NCBI GenBank assembly: GCA_026120185.1
Contig: JANUWF010001188.1
Location: forward strand, 2,356,001-2,420,000
DNA length: 64,000 bases
Direction of reading: 5' to 3'
From: Voacanga thouarsii
Taxonomy: Eukaryota; Streptophyta; Magnoliopsida; Gentianales; Apocynaceae
The notes below the pieces were generated by a model that was not told where the DNA came from, did no database searches, and worked only from the letters and a program-made list of their open reading frames with translations. Below, piece after piece: positions 23,263 through 34,298 of this stretch. A program made the translations under genes and the position numbers. The number at the start of each line of letters is the position of its first letter. Within the stretch, counting starts at the first letter, position 1.

Positions 23263-24959
23263 AGTATTCAAGACAAGTAGAAAAAAACACAAGTTTTAAC
23301 AAAATCACTCAATCAATTTCAAAATAATATTTTCAATGCTTTTTTTATTCATGACAACAAAACATATGTTGCTATATCTTTCATAACAAATGCAAGACTT
23401 TTGTAAGTGAAGAATGACTAGTAGAACCATCTCAACACTAAACATCATTCTCAAACCATTTGAAATAATTTAGTTCAAAAGAAATATGCATTCTATAGGC
23501 TTACTTTTCATACACTCTTTTCACTAATCCAAGACATATCATGATTCTACTTAGGTCAAGTAGGACTTTTAAGCTTGTATTGTAAGGTTGAAGAGTTTGT
23601 AATGTAGCTCGTCAAACGAAGCATATAGGAAAATCAAATATCAAAGATGATGAGAGTTTGCAAGAAAAGAATAAACAAGATGTACCAAGAGATTCCAAAC
23701 TTTTCTTGCTCTCCTATCACAAAACCAATCAAAAACTTATAACCTTGTATGGCAATCATATTACAGTTCAAGCAAATCGTGCATTTTTTTCATCAATTAT
23801 TCTCAACTCATCAATAATTTTGCACAAGATCATCAAAATTTCAGCAATGGCGCTAAAAACTTGATGTGAAATCAAGTTTTTTCAAAATAAACCTCCATGA
23901 TGAAATAGAAAAATATCTTATTCTCACCCAACATTCTTCCTATGCTCTTCTTTCCTTTTTCTTTCAGCTTTTCTTTCTTTTTCTCTTCTTTTCAAATGCT
24001 TCTTTTGTTTGTTTCTCAGTTTTTTTTCAACATTTTCTAGCAGCTTTCTAGTTTTTCTCAAGTTTTCTTTTCTTTTTATTTTCGTCCTCTTTTCTCCTTT
24101 TACAACTCCAACTCAATACATAATGTATGACTGAAAGTAACAAGTCATGACATTTACACAAGCATTTTCCCTCATCATTCTTGTACTTGTACTTTTACCC
24201 ATCAAGAGCAATCAAAGATTTGGAAGATAAATCAAACTCTCAGAAAGAAGTAATGGACAAAGTATGATAACGGGTTTAAGAAAGAAATTAACAATTTAGA
24301 CTCCAAATAGGCACTAGGGATAATATCAAATAGGTAAGCTTGAAAAGCTTAAACTATCCAAGGAAGGCCTATTACCGTTATCCCTGAGTTAAATCATGAA
24401 TGTCTTTCTTATTTCGCCTCGAGAGGTATTCAAGTAAGTTCTAGAATACTCAATGAATTTTAGCAGAAAAATAAGTTTAAGAATAATGTAAAGCATTTGA
24501 TCAAGAACTACTTAGTCCAAGTGCGTACAAAAAGTCATGCATAAGCCACAAACGTTTAAAGAAGAATGTCAAGATAAATAAAGCATAGAAGAATTCTCAT
24601 TCTAATCACTCCCCCACACTTAAACTGGACATTGTCCTCAATGACCAAACAAATAGAGCAAGGAAATATTGCCATGGGACCAAAAATAAAGGGAAAAAGA
24701 GAAGAAAGAAAATACTTCCATTCATTATGTATTTTCCTACAAAAGAGTCGAATTCCAATAGAAAGGAGCATTGTTGAAGCACCTAAAAAGAAACATACAC
24801 AAAAGAAACACACCAAAGCATAAAAACTAGAAAAGAAAAATAAACAAAAAGTAAAGAAAATAGGACAAAAAAGAAAAGTACTAGAAATAACTAGAAAATG
24901 TCATGAAAATATAAAGGAAAAAAAAAGTGACAAGTAGGAACAAGTGTAGAACAAACATC
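23263..24959 (-). other. E 3' non-coding region with a second polypurine-type motif
   Basis: About 1.7 kb between the env-like ORF and the 3' polypurine tract, with pyrimidine-rich plus-strand stretches (for example 23935-24110). A second block, TTGAGGACAATG (24641-24630) then AAGTGTGGGGGAGTGA (24622-24607) on the minus strand, copies the layout of the terminal tract 1.4 kb away. I see no coding potential. The short open frames on both strands have no family resemblance. Confidence 0.7.
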
Positions 24960-26156
24960 TCAATCCTCCCCATCATCATCATCATGTGCTAAAGTTCCCT
25001 CACCACCAAGCGGTCCCGAAAAATGCTGCATCCACTCAGCCCATTGCTGCTCCATAGTAGTCTGCCGCCGGGTAATGTCATCAATGGAGTCCCGCATGTG
25101 TAGCAACATCTCCGTCTACTGGGTTAACTATCCCAGCACTGTGGTCTCAAAGTCAGTCCTTGAGTGAGACTGTGAACTACTAGCTCGTGCTCGCGATGGT
25201 GGTGGTGGGTGCTGCTTTTCCACAAGTGGTCGCCGAACCTGACCGAGATACTTGACCTCATAGAAAGTTAGCTATTTCTTTATCTCTTGGCTATACTTGT
25301 ATCCACAGCTCATCAATGTTTGCGCCGTGACCATGTCATGCTTAGTGGTAGGCTCAATCAATTCCCCCTCAGTACTAATACCAAAATCTCTCAGAATTTT
25401 CATAATTACTGGAGGGAAGACGAAGGCTTTGGTAGAGAGATGATGATGAACCATATCCCTAATGGATTGTATGATCAATGGGGCAAGAGGGATAGGCTGA
25501 GTAGTCATTATCCTATGTAAGATGTACATATCATTAAGGCATGTCTCATTGAATCCACTGGCTCGAGGTACGACATTAAAAGCAAACATGTATACTAGAG
25601 CCCGAAAGTTGGCATCAAGATCATTGCTAGAGTAGAAGTTGTTGGCTTGGAAAGAATTTTGCTTGTGCAACCTTAGAGTAGCTCTAGTTCCAATGGCATC
25701 CCAATTAGGGTCAAAAAGAATCTTTTGATTATTAGTATCCATCCCTAGCCACGAATCATCATCATACACCTAGAGAAGAGTAGCTAAATGATTTCTTGTG
25801 ATGATAATGGGGGTTCCCTTCACTCTTGTCTTACTGCGTGGAAGGTGTTTATTGCCCTTGCCAACTATGTTGGCATAAAATTCTTTTACAAGCATTGGAA
25901 AATAATCCCCCTTTAGTTGTACTATAGGTCCTCATCCTAGCCTCCTAAACATCATTCCTAGTTTAAGGACACGGTCTAGGGTAGGTGCAAAGGTATGCTT
26001 TATAATAATCTTATTTGAAGCCCTCCTATTGTACCACTCCTCACAAGATGGATCAATGAAATCAGCTGGCCTAAGGAACAGGGGGTCTATAGACGACGGG
26101 GTTGAGGACGAAGAAACTCTAGGCCTTTTGGATGATTGACCCCATGCTCTAGACAT
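24960..26156 (-). pseudogene. E env-like ORF (putative plant transposon protein type), five stops, no frameshift
   Basis: One frame of 399 codons from MSRAWGQSSKRPRV to a stop at 24960-24962. A basic/Ser-rich start is followed by FIDPSCEEWYNRR, a YFPMLVKEFYANIVG segment, VKGTPIIITRN, ALVYMFAFNVVPRA, IIQSIRDMVHHH and an acidic DDDDGED tail. The central part resembles the domain annotated in plant genomes as a putative plant transposon protein. In Athila-type elements such an ORF follows pol, and its function is unknown. Internal stops lie after LG (25934), after ATLL, after QEIKK (25274) and twice in the C-terminal third. CAG-to-TAG and TGG-to-TGA changes explain them. I see no convincing membrane segment, so env-like describes position only. 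Confidence 0.7.
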
Positions 26157-26991
26157 ATTAGCAAGTAGGTAGTATTCAAGATAGGAGGATAAGGACTACG
26201 AAGCTCAAAGATTTCATAGGAATAGAATCTCCCTTTTTTCAAACACAATGTGCACCACCACACTCAACTCTCAACTAGCTCATACCATAATGCCCAAACT
26301 CCTTAAAGGATACCCTGCTCCAAACAACAACTAATTCAATCTTCTTCAATCAATCCACCACAATTCACAACCCAACCTGCAAGAATAAGCATAAAAGTTC
26401 ACTGTAAAGTGTAAATGTGCTGAACAAACCCAATGTATCTAGATGCTCATAAAATGATCATTTGAATGATGGAATCATCATGGCATTATAGTGATCAAGT
26501 GCAAGATAATTCAAGGTCAATGTGCAACTAGCTACTCAATCATCATAATAGCCATAATCATACCCATAAGCAAATACATAAACTTCCTAATGATCATGTT
26601 TATGAATAAAATGCTCAAGAATCATCAACTCATAATATATCTAATGTCATGAAGCTCACACGTTGATTCATAATGCAAGAGAACATTAAATATCCTAAAT
26701 TTTGGCAAAAAATATACCTAAAATTAGAAAAATTTATCTACAACATTTTAACCATGGGAATTCAAGAAAAATCATAGATTTATATTTTCCTATGTATGGG
26801 CAAGCAAAAGATGCATCCATTTTTAGAAATCAAAGTTCCTTGAAAGCAGATTGAAGATTGGGTTTTGTGAAAAATAAAAGATTTAGAAGATTTTGATCCG
26901 TAGAATCAACAAAAGAAGGATAGATTGATACTCTAGAAGTGTTCGGAAGGTGAAAATGTCAAATTTTGAAAGAGGTAGGAGGTGAAGCCAG
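26157..26991 (-). other. E spacer between missing pol and env-like ORF
   Basis: AT-rich sequence with no recognisable pol remnant. It ends at the copia B LTR. The last bases before it, GCCAG (26987-26991), are the candidate target site of B, but the partner copy is lost. Confidence 0.6.
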
Positions 26992-28737
26992 TGTTGGGTA
27001 TCTCAGGCTCGTATTCTATACGGCGTAGAGGAAAATAAATGAGATACCATCCCAGGACCCGCCTATGTGTGGAAAACAAGACATAAAGATAATAAAGGTA
27101 GCAGCTTTTTACCTTTGTTTGATCGTCTGAAGAACAAAATTTCTTCTTCAAGTCGATGCGCAATCCAACAATCCTCTTGTGCAAACTCCACGTGGGTTGA
27201 ACGTCTAACCACTATAATCACAGTGTATGATTATCTCTAATAATCACACACGATCTTCTCTCTCTCTCTAACACAGAGAAATGCTCAAGCACTAAAATTT
27301 CCTGTGCTACCAGAAAAAGATGGCACCTAGGGCTTTTCCACATTTTCAGCAAAACGAGAAAGAGAGAGAGAAAGACGATCGTGTGTTTTTGTGGCTCCTA
27401 TTTTCGTGTGAATCACCCTTGGATTAGGGTTTCGAGCATTTCCAATATATGTTCCAAAATCTACTGAAAATCTGAAATTCTAAAACAATTAGAATTTCCT
27501 AATTGTAATTGGAAACACCAAGTTCTTACAATTACAATTTGGACCGCAAATTATAACTAATTATAATTTATCTACAACAACTTCTCTTTCTCGCAATTAA
27601 CCCCTCTATGTTATCAAATAACATCTTGAGTATATAACCCTCTATTGTGTGTGACCTATTAGGTTTTCTAGTTAATTGGTAGTGAACATGAATTAATCCA
27701 AGCGTCTTTGAGATTAATAATCTATAATTAATTAAAATTAATCCTATTAATTCTAATCAGGATTGATTTATTAATTCATCAATTAATAAAAACTTATTCT
27801 TAGATCATGAGCGGTATCTAATAACATATCATGACCACCCAAGAGTCCAGGAAGTCAAGTGGCTTGACATGAACCCTTCAATAACAAACTTCAGTGCAAT
27901 TAACTTCTTTCACCATACAATATCTCATTCGATCAGGAGTACGGAATTAGTGCCAACTCCATCTAGAATTAATTCTGGTCCGAATATAATAGTACTTATA
28001 CCAAGAACCCACTACTCTAGATGTGTATCAATTGGAACTGTTTCCAATATACAATCGCCTTGGCTAAGGACTTTTCGAGTAGTAATTCCTACAAGTGGCC
28101 GTGAGATATTCGCCCCTACTATTAGGAGTAGTGAATCCTTTATTGACTCTCTCAACTACTTTTGTTTACCTCATAATGTACCCAATATCCATCCCATAGG
28201 CGGCCCTCAATTGAGCTCCGGAGATTGGAATCAAAGTACAAAGCTCAACAAACAAAGTACCTTGAAGATCTCAAGTCTAAGGATACTTGTACGTTTGCTA
28301 TATTGAGATTATATCACTGGCACTAGATAGTTATACATGTGATTATCTCAAAGCTAGGTCATCGAATGAACTTGTTCCATTAACAAGCATCCGTGTGTTA
28401 ACTTTGAGTATCTCAATACTTACGGATATGAGAACCACTGCCTAATCAAATCAGGAAGTCTAACACATGCTAGTCTTAACGCATTAATGATGTCCCGTCT
28501 CATTAATACTATGACTAGGGATTATTTAAGTACTAACACTATATAGTGTAGTAGGAATCTCATATTATGATCTCTATCATTATTTTCTAAACACAGTATT
28601 GTACTAGGGACTTTATCGAACTGTTATATTACTTAAAAGTAAACAAAAGAAACTGTAAGATAAATAATGCATTTTATTAAAATAAAATGTGTCATATACA
28701 ATGTCCAAGTGATTGCTTTTAGGGCACGATGCTAACA
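26992..28737 (-). mobile_element. 3' LTR of copia B
   Basis: Plus-strand ends TGTTGGGTAT and GATGCTAACA, 1746 bp. It is homologous to LTRs A, C and K. The open frames at 26933-27184 and 27869-28306 are LTR sequence; 27869-28306 has reverse-strand counterparts in solo LTR C (14459-14830). Confidence 0.9.
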
Positions 28738-28751
28738 AACTCTCACTTGCA

Positions 28752-30452
28752 CTAGAGCCAATTATTCATGTATCTAATACCGAATGACTCAACATGACAG
28801 TCATGTTTCTTTTGGGATAGTGCTTTTGTAAGCGGGTTAGCTATGTTCTCATCCGTGTGAACTCTCTCTATTTTTCTTTCCTTAGCTGCTTCAGAAGTAG
28901 CCATGTACTCAACTTCTATCATAGAGTCGGCAATAATCTCTTGTTTGGAACTTTTCCAACTTATTGCCTTTCCATACAACGTAAACACGTAGCCAGGTTG
29001 TGATTTGAAATCATCTTTGTCAGATTGAAAACTAGCATCAGTATACCCGTTTATTTTCAAATCACCTTCTCCATATACTAAGAACATATCCATAGTCCTT
29101 CGTAAGTACTTAAGAATGTTCTTTACAGCTGCCTAATGTCCCTCACCAAGGTTAGATTGGTATTTGCTCGTCTAACTGAGACCACAAGATACATCGGGTC
29201 TAGTACATATCATAGCGTATATGATAGATCCAACTGTCGAGGCATATGGAATCTTTCTCATATGATCCCTTTCAACTTGTGTCTTGGGAGACATCGACTT
29301 TGAAAGGCTTACAGCTTATGGTATGGTTAAGAATCCCCTTTTGTATTGATCTATGCTAAACCTCTTTAGCATTTTATCTATGTATGTAGACTGTGAAAGG
29401 CCTAGCAACCTTTTAGATTTATCTCTATAGATCCTTATTTCGAGAATATAGGTAGCTTCTCCAAGGTCTTGCATGGAGAATTGTTTGGACAACCAAATTT
29501 TAACCATTTGCAAGACAGGTATATCGTTTCCAATTAGCAATATGACATCTACATAAAGCAGTAAGAAAACGATTGCACTCCCAGGCTCATCCATGTTTTA
29601 AATGAAACCAAACTCTTTAATTGTTTCATCAAAATGGATATTCCAACTCCTAGAAGCTTGCTTAAGTTCATAAATGGACCTTTGTAGCTTGCACACATTT
29701 GTGCTATCATTGGACGTGAAACCCTCAGGTTTTATCATATACACTTCCTCAGTCAGATTTCCATTTAGAAAAGCTGTTTTCACATTCATTTGTCAAATCT
29801 CACAATCATAATGAGCAGCAATGGCTAGGAGTATCCTGATGGATTTTAACATGGCTACTAGCGATAAGATTTCATCATAGTCAATATCATGTTGTTGATA
29901 ATAACCCTTCGCCATTAGACATGCTTTATAGGTAACTAAGTTACCATCCATGTTCATTTTCTTCTTGAAAACCCACTTGCACCCAATAGGTTTAATTCCT
30001 TTGGGTGGATCAACAAAAGTCCATACTTGGTTTTCGTACATGGAATCCATCTCTGACTTCATGGCCTCAAGCCATTTGCCAGATTCTAAACTGTTAAGAA
30101 CATCTTTGTAGGTAGTAGGCCCATTTTCATCTATGAGCAATACGTCATTGTGGTCATTAATAAGAAATCCATATCTCTCAGGTGTCATACGTATCCTACT
30201 AGATCTACAAGGTTCTTGTGTATTAGAGGGTTTATCTATTCTCTCAATGGATGTGGGGTTAGACGATTGATCCTCGTTTGTTTGATCTTCATGAACTTCA
30301 CTAAGTTCAATCTTACTCCCACTGTCCCCTTTGAGCATGTGCTCCTTCTCTAAGAAGACTGGCATGTTTGTTTTCAGAAGGTAGGTAGAAGTAATATTCA
30401 AAAAATTCTTTCGGATATCCAACAAACAAACACTTGTTAGACTTACTATCAA
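28752..30452 (-). pseudogene. Copia B pol: linker, reverse transcriptase and RNase H
   Basis: A linker region (30452 to about 30150) with SNTQEPCRSSRIR leads into RT: WLEAMKSEMDSMYENQVWTFVDPP, GCKWVFKKKMNMDG, MAKGY (to 29793). NVKTAFLNGNLTEEVYM follows (29789-29598), then a segment with FLLLYVDVILLIGND (29594-29316). The catalytic YVDD is YVDV here, so the polymerase would be dead. RNase H (29093-28752) keeps GYTDASFQSD but has lost the central CDN segment by deletion, and it ends with NIANPLTKALSQKKHD. Several frame changes are present. Confidence 0.85.
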
Positions 30453-30866
30453 GTTTGTCTAACTTTAGTCTTTTGACAAAGGCAGGATAGCCCTATACTC
30501 GCCTAACTGTGGCCTTTTGACAAAGGCAGGATAGCCCCATACTCGCTAGTGAGATAACTTTGGTTTCTTACCAAAGAATATCTCAAATGGGGTAGAATCA
30601 ATCGCTTTTGTCAGAACTCTGTTTAGTGTATGTGGTGGAATCCATTGAGATAATATCCTATTATCTCTCAGATAACTCAGAAACTCATGGCTCAAGTATT
30701 TTCCTCCTCGATCAGACCTTGGAGTCTTTATACTTTTGCTAAGTTATTTATTTATTTCATTCTTGAAGTCTTTGAACTTTTCAAATGCCTCAGATTTGTA
30801 TTTCATTAAATACAAAAACCCGTATCGTGAGAAATCATTGATAAAGGTTATAAAAAAGTTATAACT
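30453..30866 (-). pseudogene. Copia B integrase, internal deletion and tandem duplication
   Basis: Aligned with copia A, the integrase core here lacks about 130 bp (counterpart of about 20776-20905), joined near 30628. It also has a 44-bp direct tandem duplication at 30461-30547. Remaining pieces match copia A in the plus-strand strings TACTTTTGCCAAG-like and GATAACTTTGGT. The enzyme is inactive. Confidence 0.75.
30461..30547 (+). repeat. 44-bp tandem duplication in copia B integrase
   Basis: Units at 30461-30504 and 30505-30547 share TTTTGACAAAGGCAGGATAG and ATACTCGC. Copia A has only one copy of this stretch. The repeat length is not a multiple of three, so it shifts the frame. Confidence 0.9.
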
Positions 30867-32381
30867 TCATCTTGCTTGTATTGTCATTAGGCCACATACA
30901 TCAGAATGTATGAGTTCTAATAACTCCTTGGCCCGTTCTCCTTTTTCTGGAAAAGGAGTTTTAGTCATTTTACCTATTAAACAAGACTCACATATGCCAT
31001 ATGATTCATAATCAAATGACCCTAAGTCACCAAGCTTATGTAACTTAGAAACACGATTTTTGTTTACATGGCCCAAATGACAATGCCATAAGTAAGAAGT
31101 GTTAGAGTTATCTATTTTAGGTTTCTTATTGTTTATATTGAGAATTGGATTATTCAAGTCTAGAACATATAAACCATTAACCAGAGTTGTTGAACCATAA
31201 TGAATATCATTCAATGAAAAAGAACAACATTTATTCTTAAATATCAAATGAAATCTACTTAAGTCTAAACACGCAACTGAGATAATATTTTTCATTAAAA
31301 CTGGTACAAAATAACAGTTTTGCAGCTCTAGAATTAATCTCGAAGGTATGTTCAGCTCGTATGTCCTTACAGCAAGTGCAGCAACCTTTGCCCCATTTGC
31401 AGTACGTAGGTCCACGCCGCCTTTTTCTAGCCTTCTACTACTTTTTAGTCCCTGCAGGTTATTGGACAAATGAGATCCACATCCGGTATCTAATACCCAT
31501 ATCTCATTTCTAAAAGCAGTATTTATTTCAATCATAAACGTACCGGGAGTAGAAGTAGAAGTACTTGTAAGCTTCTCCTTCTACTTCTTGTCCTTAATGG
31601 TCTCCAAATATGCTTTATAGTTGTGCATCCAGTGGCCCACCTTCCCACAATGATGGCATGGGCTCTTGGTAGCTGTGTCCTTCTTATTCACACTACCTTT
31701 GGGCTTTATGGGAGCCTTCTTCTTCTTCTTTTAAACTTTCTTCTTAGAAGAGGAAGATTCTACCATTAAAACCGCATTGGAATTCTTCTTCATGAAGGAT
31801 TCCGCAGTTTTGAGGAGATTGATCAACTTAGGAATGATGGACTCAATCTTGTTCATCTGATAGTTAATCACAAATTGTGAGAAATTATTAGGCAAAGATT
31901 GTAGAATTAAGTCAACACTTAAGTCCTGATCCATTTCAAACCCGAGAGATCCAAGCTTTTCTATTAAGTCTAACATCTTTAGCCCATGAGTGGCCACAGA
32001 AGAACCCTCTGCCATTTTTCAATAGAATAGTTGCTTTGAGATCTTATATCTCTCAGTTCTGGCTTAGACATCAAACAGCTCTCAAAGATGTAAAATGATC
32101 GATTGAGCATCCATATGCTCATGCTATTTTTGCAACTCATGAGTCATGGATGCCAGCATAATACATGGTATTGTATCACTATCCTTCTTGTGCTTCTTGT
32201 GGATAGCATGCTCATCAGCATGAGCATCTTGGGCTGGTAGTGGTGGAATAGGAGCATCTAGCATGTAGAGTAACTTTTCTGATTTCATAACGATTCTTAA
32301 ATTTCTATACCAATCGAGATAGTTTAATTCGGTTAACTTGTTGATTTCCAAGATGCTACATAAGTTTAGATTTGTTGACAT
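30867..32381 (-). pseudogene. Copia B gag, zinc knuckle, protease and pre-integrase in one frame
   Basis: Start MSTNLNLCSILEINKL at 32381, then the copia gag (UBN2-type) fold with LDWYRNLRIVMKSEKLLY, VATHGLKMLDLIEKLGSLGF and LPNNFSQFVINYQMN. A Lys/Ser-rich stretch leads to a zinc knuckle near 31617-31660 with C-x2-C-x4-H, but the last Cys is Tyr. The protease keeps WVLDTGCGSH (about 31500). The GAG_pre-integrase/zinc region (LWHCHLGHVNK, CESCLIGKM) ends at DVCGLMTIQAR. The frame has no shift over 505 codons. Stops at 32124, 32082, 32064, 32019, 31731 and 31581 all fit C-to-T changes. Confidence 0.85.
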
Positions 32382-34211
32382 GATGCTAGTGACCTATATG
32401 TAAAGATAGAGAACATTAGCTACTTGTATTTGCACATGATATGCAAATAACTAGGACTTTAATTAAACGCATTTTTACTCCACTATTTTACTCAAATCAA
32501 TAGACCCCACTATTGATTTGGGAAAGCCTGTTGGAAGCATTCTTAGAGGACCGGTATCCAAATTCCTCAAGAATAACCTTGGGTTTGCCCAACAAGCCAC
32601 CCTTAAGTTCATTGGTAGGTATCCAATACCAATTATATCGTATGTAACTAGCGGATCACTGGGTGATTAACAGCTTTTAATCTTAAAGCCTATTGGGCTA
32701 CCCTAACTTTTCCTCTAGATTTCTTTATGCTTGAATTTGCCCAACTGAGATAAAGAATTTAGTTAAACCCGACCCATTAATCAGGAATTTAATTCCATAG
32801 CTTGAACATGCTCGATATCAAGTAGGCTTGGGTTTGCCCAACAACTTGGTCTCAAAAAAGGACTCTCATTCTTACTATATTAATGGAAGGAATTAGGTTT
32901 AATATTAATTGAGAGATTTGTTCCTTTTAGTAATTTCATTGAATGACGTGCATAAAAAATCAATAAATTACATAATTGATAATCATGGTAATAAAGTGAT
33001 TACAAGGTATGGTTATGGACTTTACCATAAATTAATTTCTTTGAGCCATGAAAGAAATTAATATAGTTAACCCTATGTGTTCATGCACGATTTAAGTAGA
33101 AGGTCTTACCTCCCCGCCTTGTTTTGGTTGCCATCTCCAAAATAGAATAATTCTACTCCTATCTAACATATGTAAACTAATTTCATAATTTCCTAAAGAG
33201 AGAAAACCTCGAGTTATATTCGAGGGGAGTTAGATGAGAAGAGAATTACATAAGAATTTTAGAGAAGATAGGACACGCAGGCCCTATTTCATAAAAAAAC
33301 AAAAATTGTAAAATGCATGAACATATATAATTGATTTTAGTCCATAACCATTCACTATACCATTGACTATGCTTAACCAAAATAAACATATACCTTTATT
33401 ATTCCAAAATCATTATTTTGGAAAAATAAAAAAAAATCTAAAATCAATATTTTAGAAAAATACATTAATTTTAATTTTTCAAAATCACTATTTTAAAAAA
33501 TAAAATTGTTTGTCTTAAAACTAATTTTGAGAAAATGCTTTTGGAAAAATTTTTATTTTGCCACCTCTCATCAAATGAGATTTTTCCTTTTTCAAAATTC
33601 TATTCCATATATATATATATTTTTTTAACAACTGGATGTGCAAAACAGAGCATAACTGGCACCGGTTTGGAAGCCAGAGCCGGCGCCGGCTCTGTTCTGG
33701 TTTCCAAATTTTTCTCTTCCAAAAACGATTTTTGGACATCAAGAACAAAATGGAACCAGCGCCGGTTTGAAGGCCAGAGCTGGTGCCGGCTATAGTCGGG
33801 AAGTGGTGGCAATTTTCAGAAATATTTTCCAGAAACAATTTATGGTGCCCTAATCTTCTGCAGAATTTTAGTGAGAAAAATTCTCAACATAATTTTTTAT
33901 TTTGAAGCTCGAAACAACAACCAATTTGTTAGTTTAGACAAACAAAATAGAAAATCAAATTCACAAGATGAAACAGAAGGCAACTACCATGTTTAAGAAA
34001 ACGTTTTTCTGCAGAAAATTTTCAGCACATAAAGAAAGTACCTTTCGAAATATGCTATAACTTTTACACAATCATATTGTGCTATGGACCCAACCCACAA
34101 AGCTCGAAACAATTTTGACTCGAGTGAAAATGATTTTCACAGCGAACAAAGACAAGCACGAATACATGAAAACAGTTTTTCATGCCAAAATAATGTTCGT
34201 AAACCACACAT
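32382..34211 (-). other. Copia B untranslated leader
   Basis: About 1.8 kb from primer site to gag start. It is AT-rich apart from two GC-rich units at 33650-33800. A similar leader, of similar length, is present in copia A. The short open frames at 33521-33838 overlap the GC units and read differently in each frame, so I do not call them genes. Confidence 0.75.
33650..33800 (+). repeat. Two GGCGCC-type paired GC units in copia B leader
   Basis: Unit 1 is about 33656-33700 and unit 2 about 33753-33799. Each has two cores about 25 bp apart (GGCACC/GGCGCC and GCGCC/GGTGCC). Unit 1 contains a 20-bp perfect palindrome centred on GGCGCC (33675-33694). The flanks carry AGAACA-like and TGTTCT strings that are themselves complementary. 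Confidence 0.85.
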
Positions 34212-34228
34212 AGCATGGCTCTGATACC
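34212..34228 (-). other. Primer-binding site of copia B (initiator tRNA-Met)
   Basis: On the minus strand TGGTATCAGAGCCATGC lies one base inside the LTR. It matches the complement of plant initiator tRNA-Met for at least the first 14 bases. Confidence 0.9.
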
Positions 34229-34229
34229 A

Positions 34230-34298
34230 CTGTTGGGTATCTCAGGCTCGTATCCTATACGGCACAGCGAAAAATAAACGAGATACCATCCCAGGACT
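34230..34298 (-). mobile_element. 5' LTR stub of copia B
   Basis: It matches the first 69 bases (plus-strand view) of the 26992-28737 LTR and then switches to E gag. This is a clear breakpoint of a secondary deletion. Confidence 0.88.

Larger units (their letters stand above)
26992..34298 (-). mobile_element. Copia element B, 5' LTR reduced to a 69-bp stub
   Basis: Minus strand: primer site 34212-34228, leader 34211-32382, gag-protease-integrase-RT-RNase H 32381-28752, 3' LTR 28737-26992. Both LTR ends adjoining the element read TGTTGGGTATCTCAGG on the plus strand. The 5' LTR stops matching at about 34298, where E gag begins. A deletion after insertion probably removed the rest of this LTR and flanking E pol. 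It is closely related to copia A across gag and pol. Confidence 0.88.

Noticed and set aside
24608..24645. Upstream purine block as the true 3' LTR boundary of E
   Set aside because: No LTR start follows it; the LTR begins next to the block at 23224.
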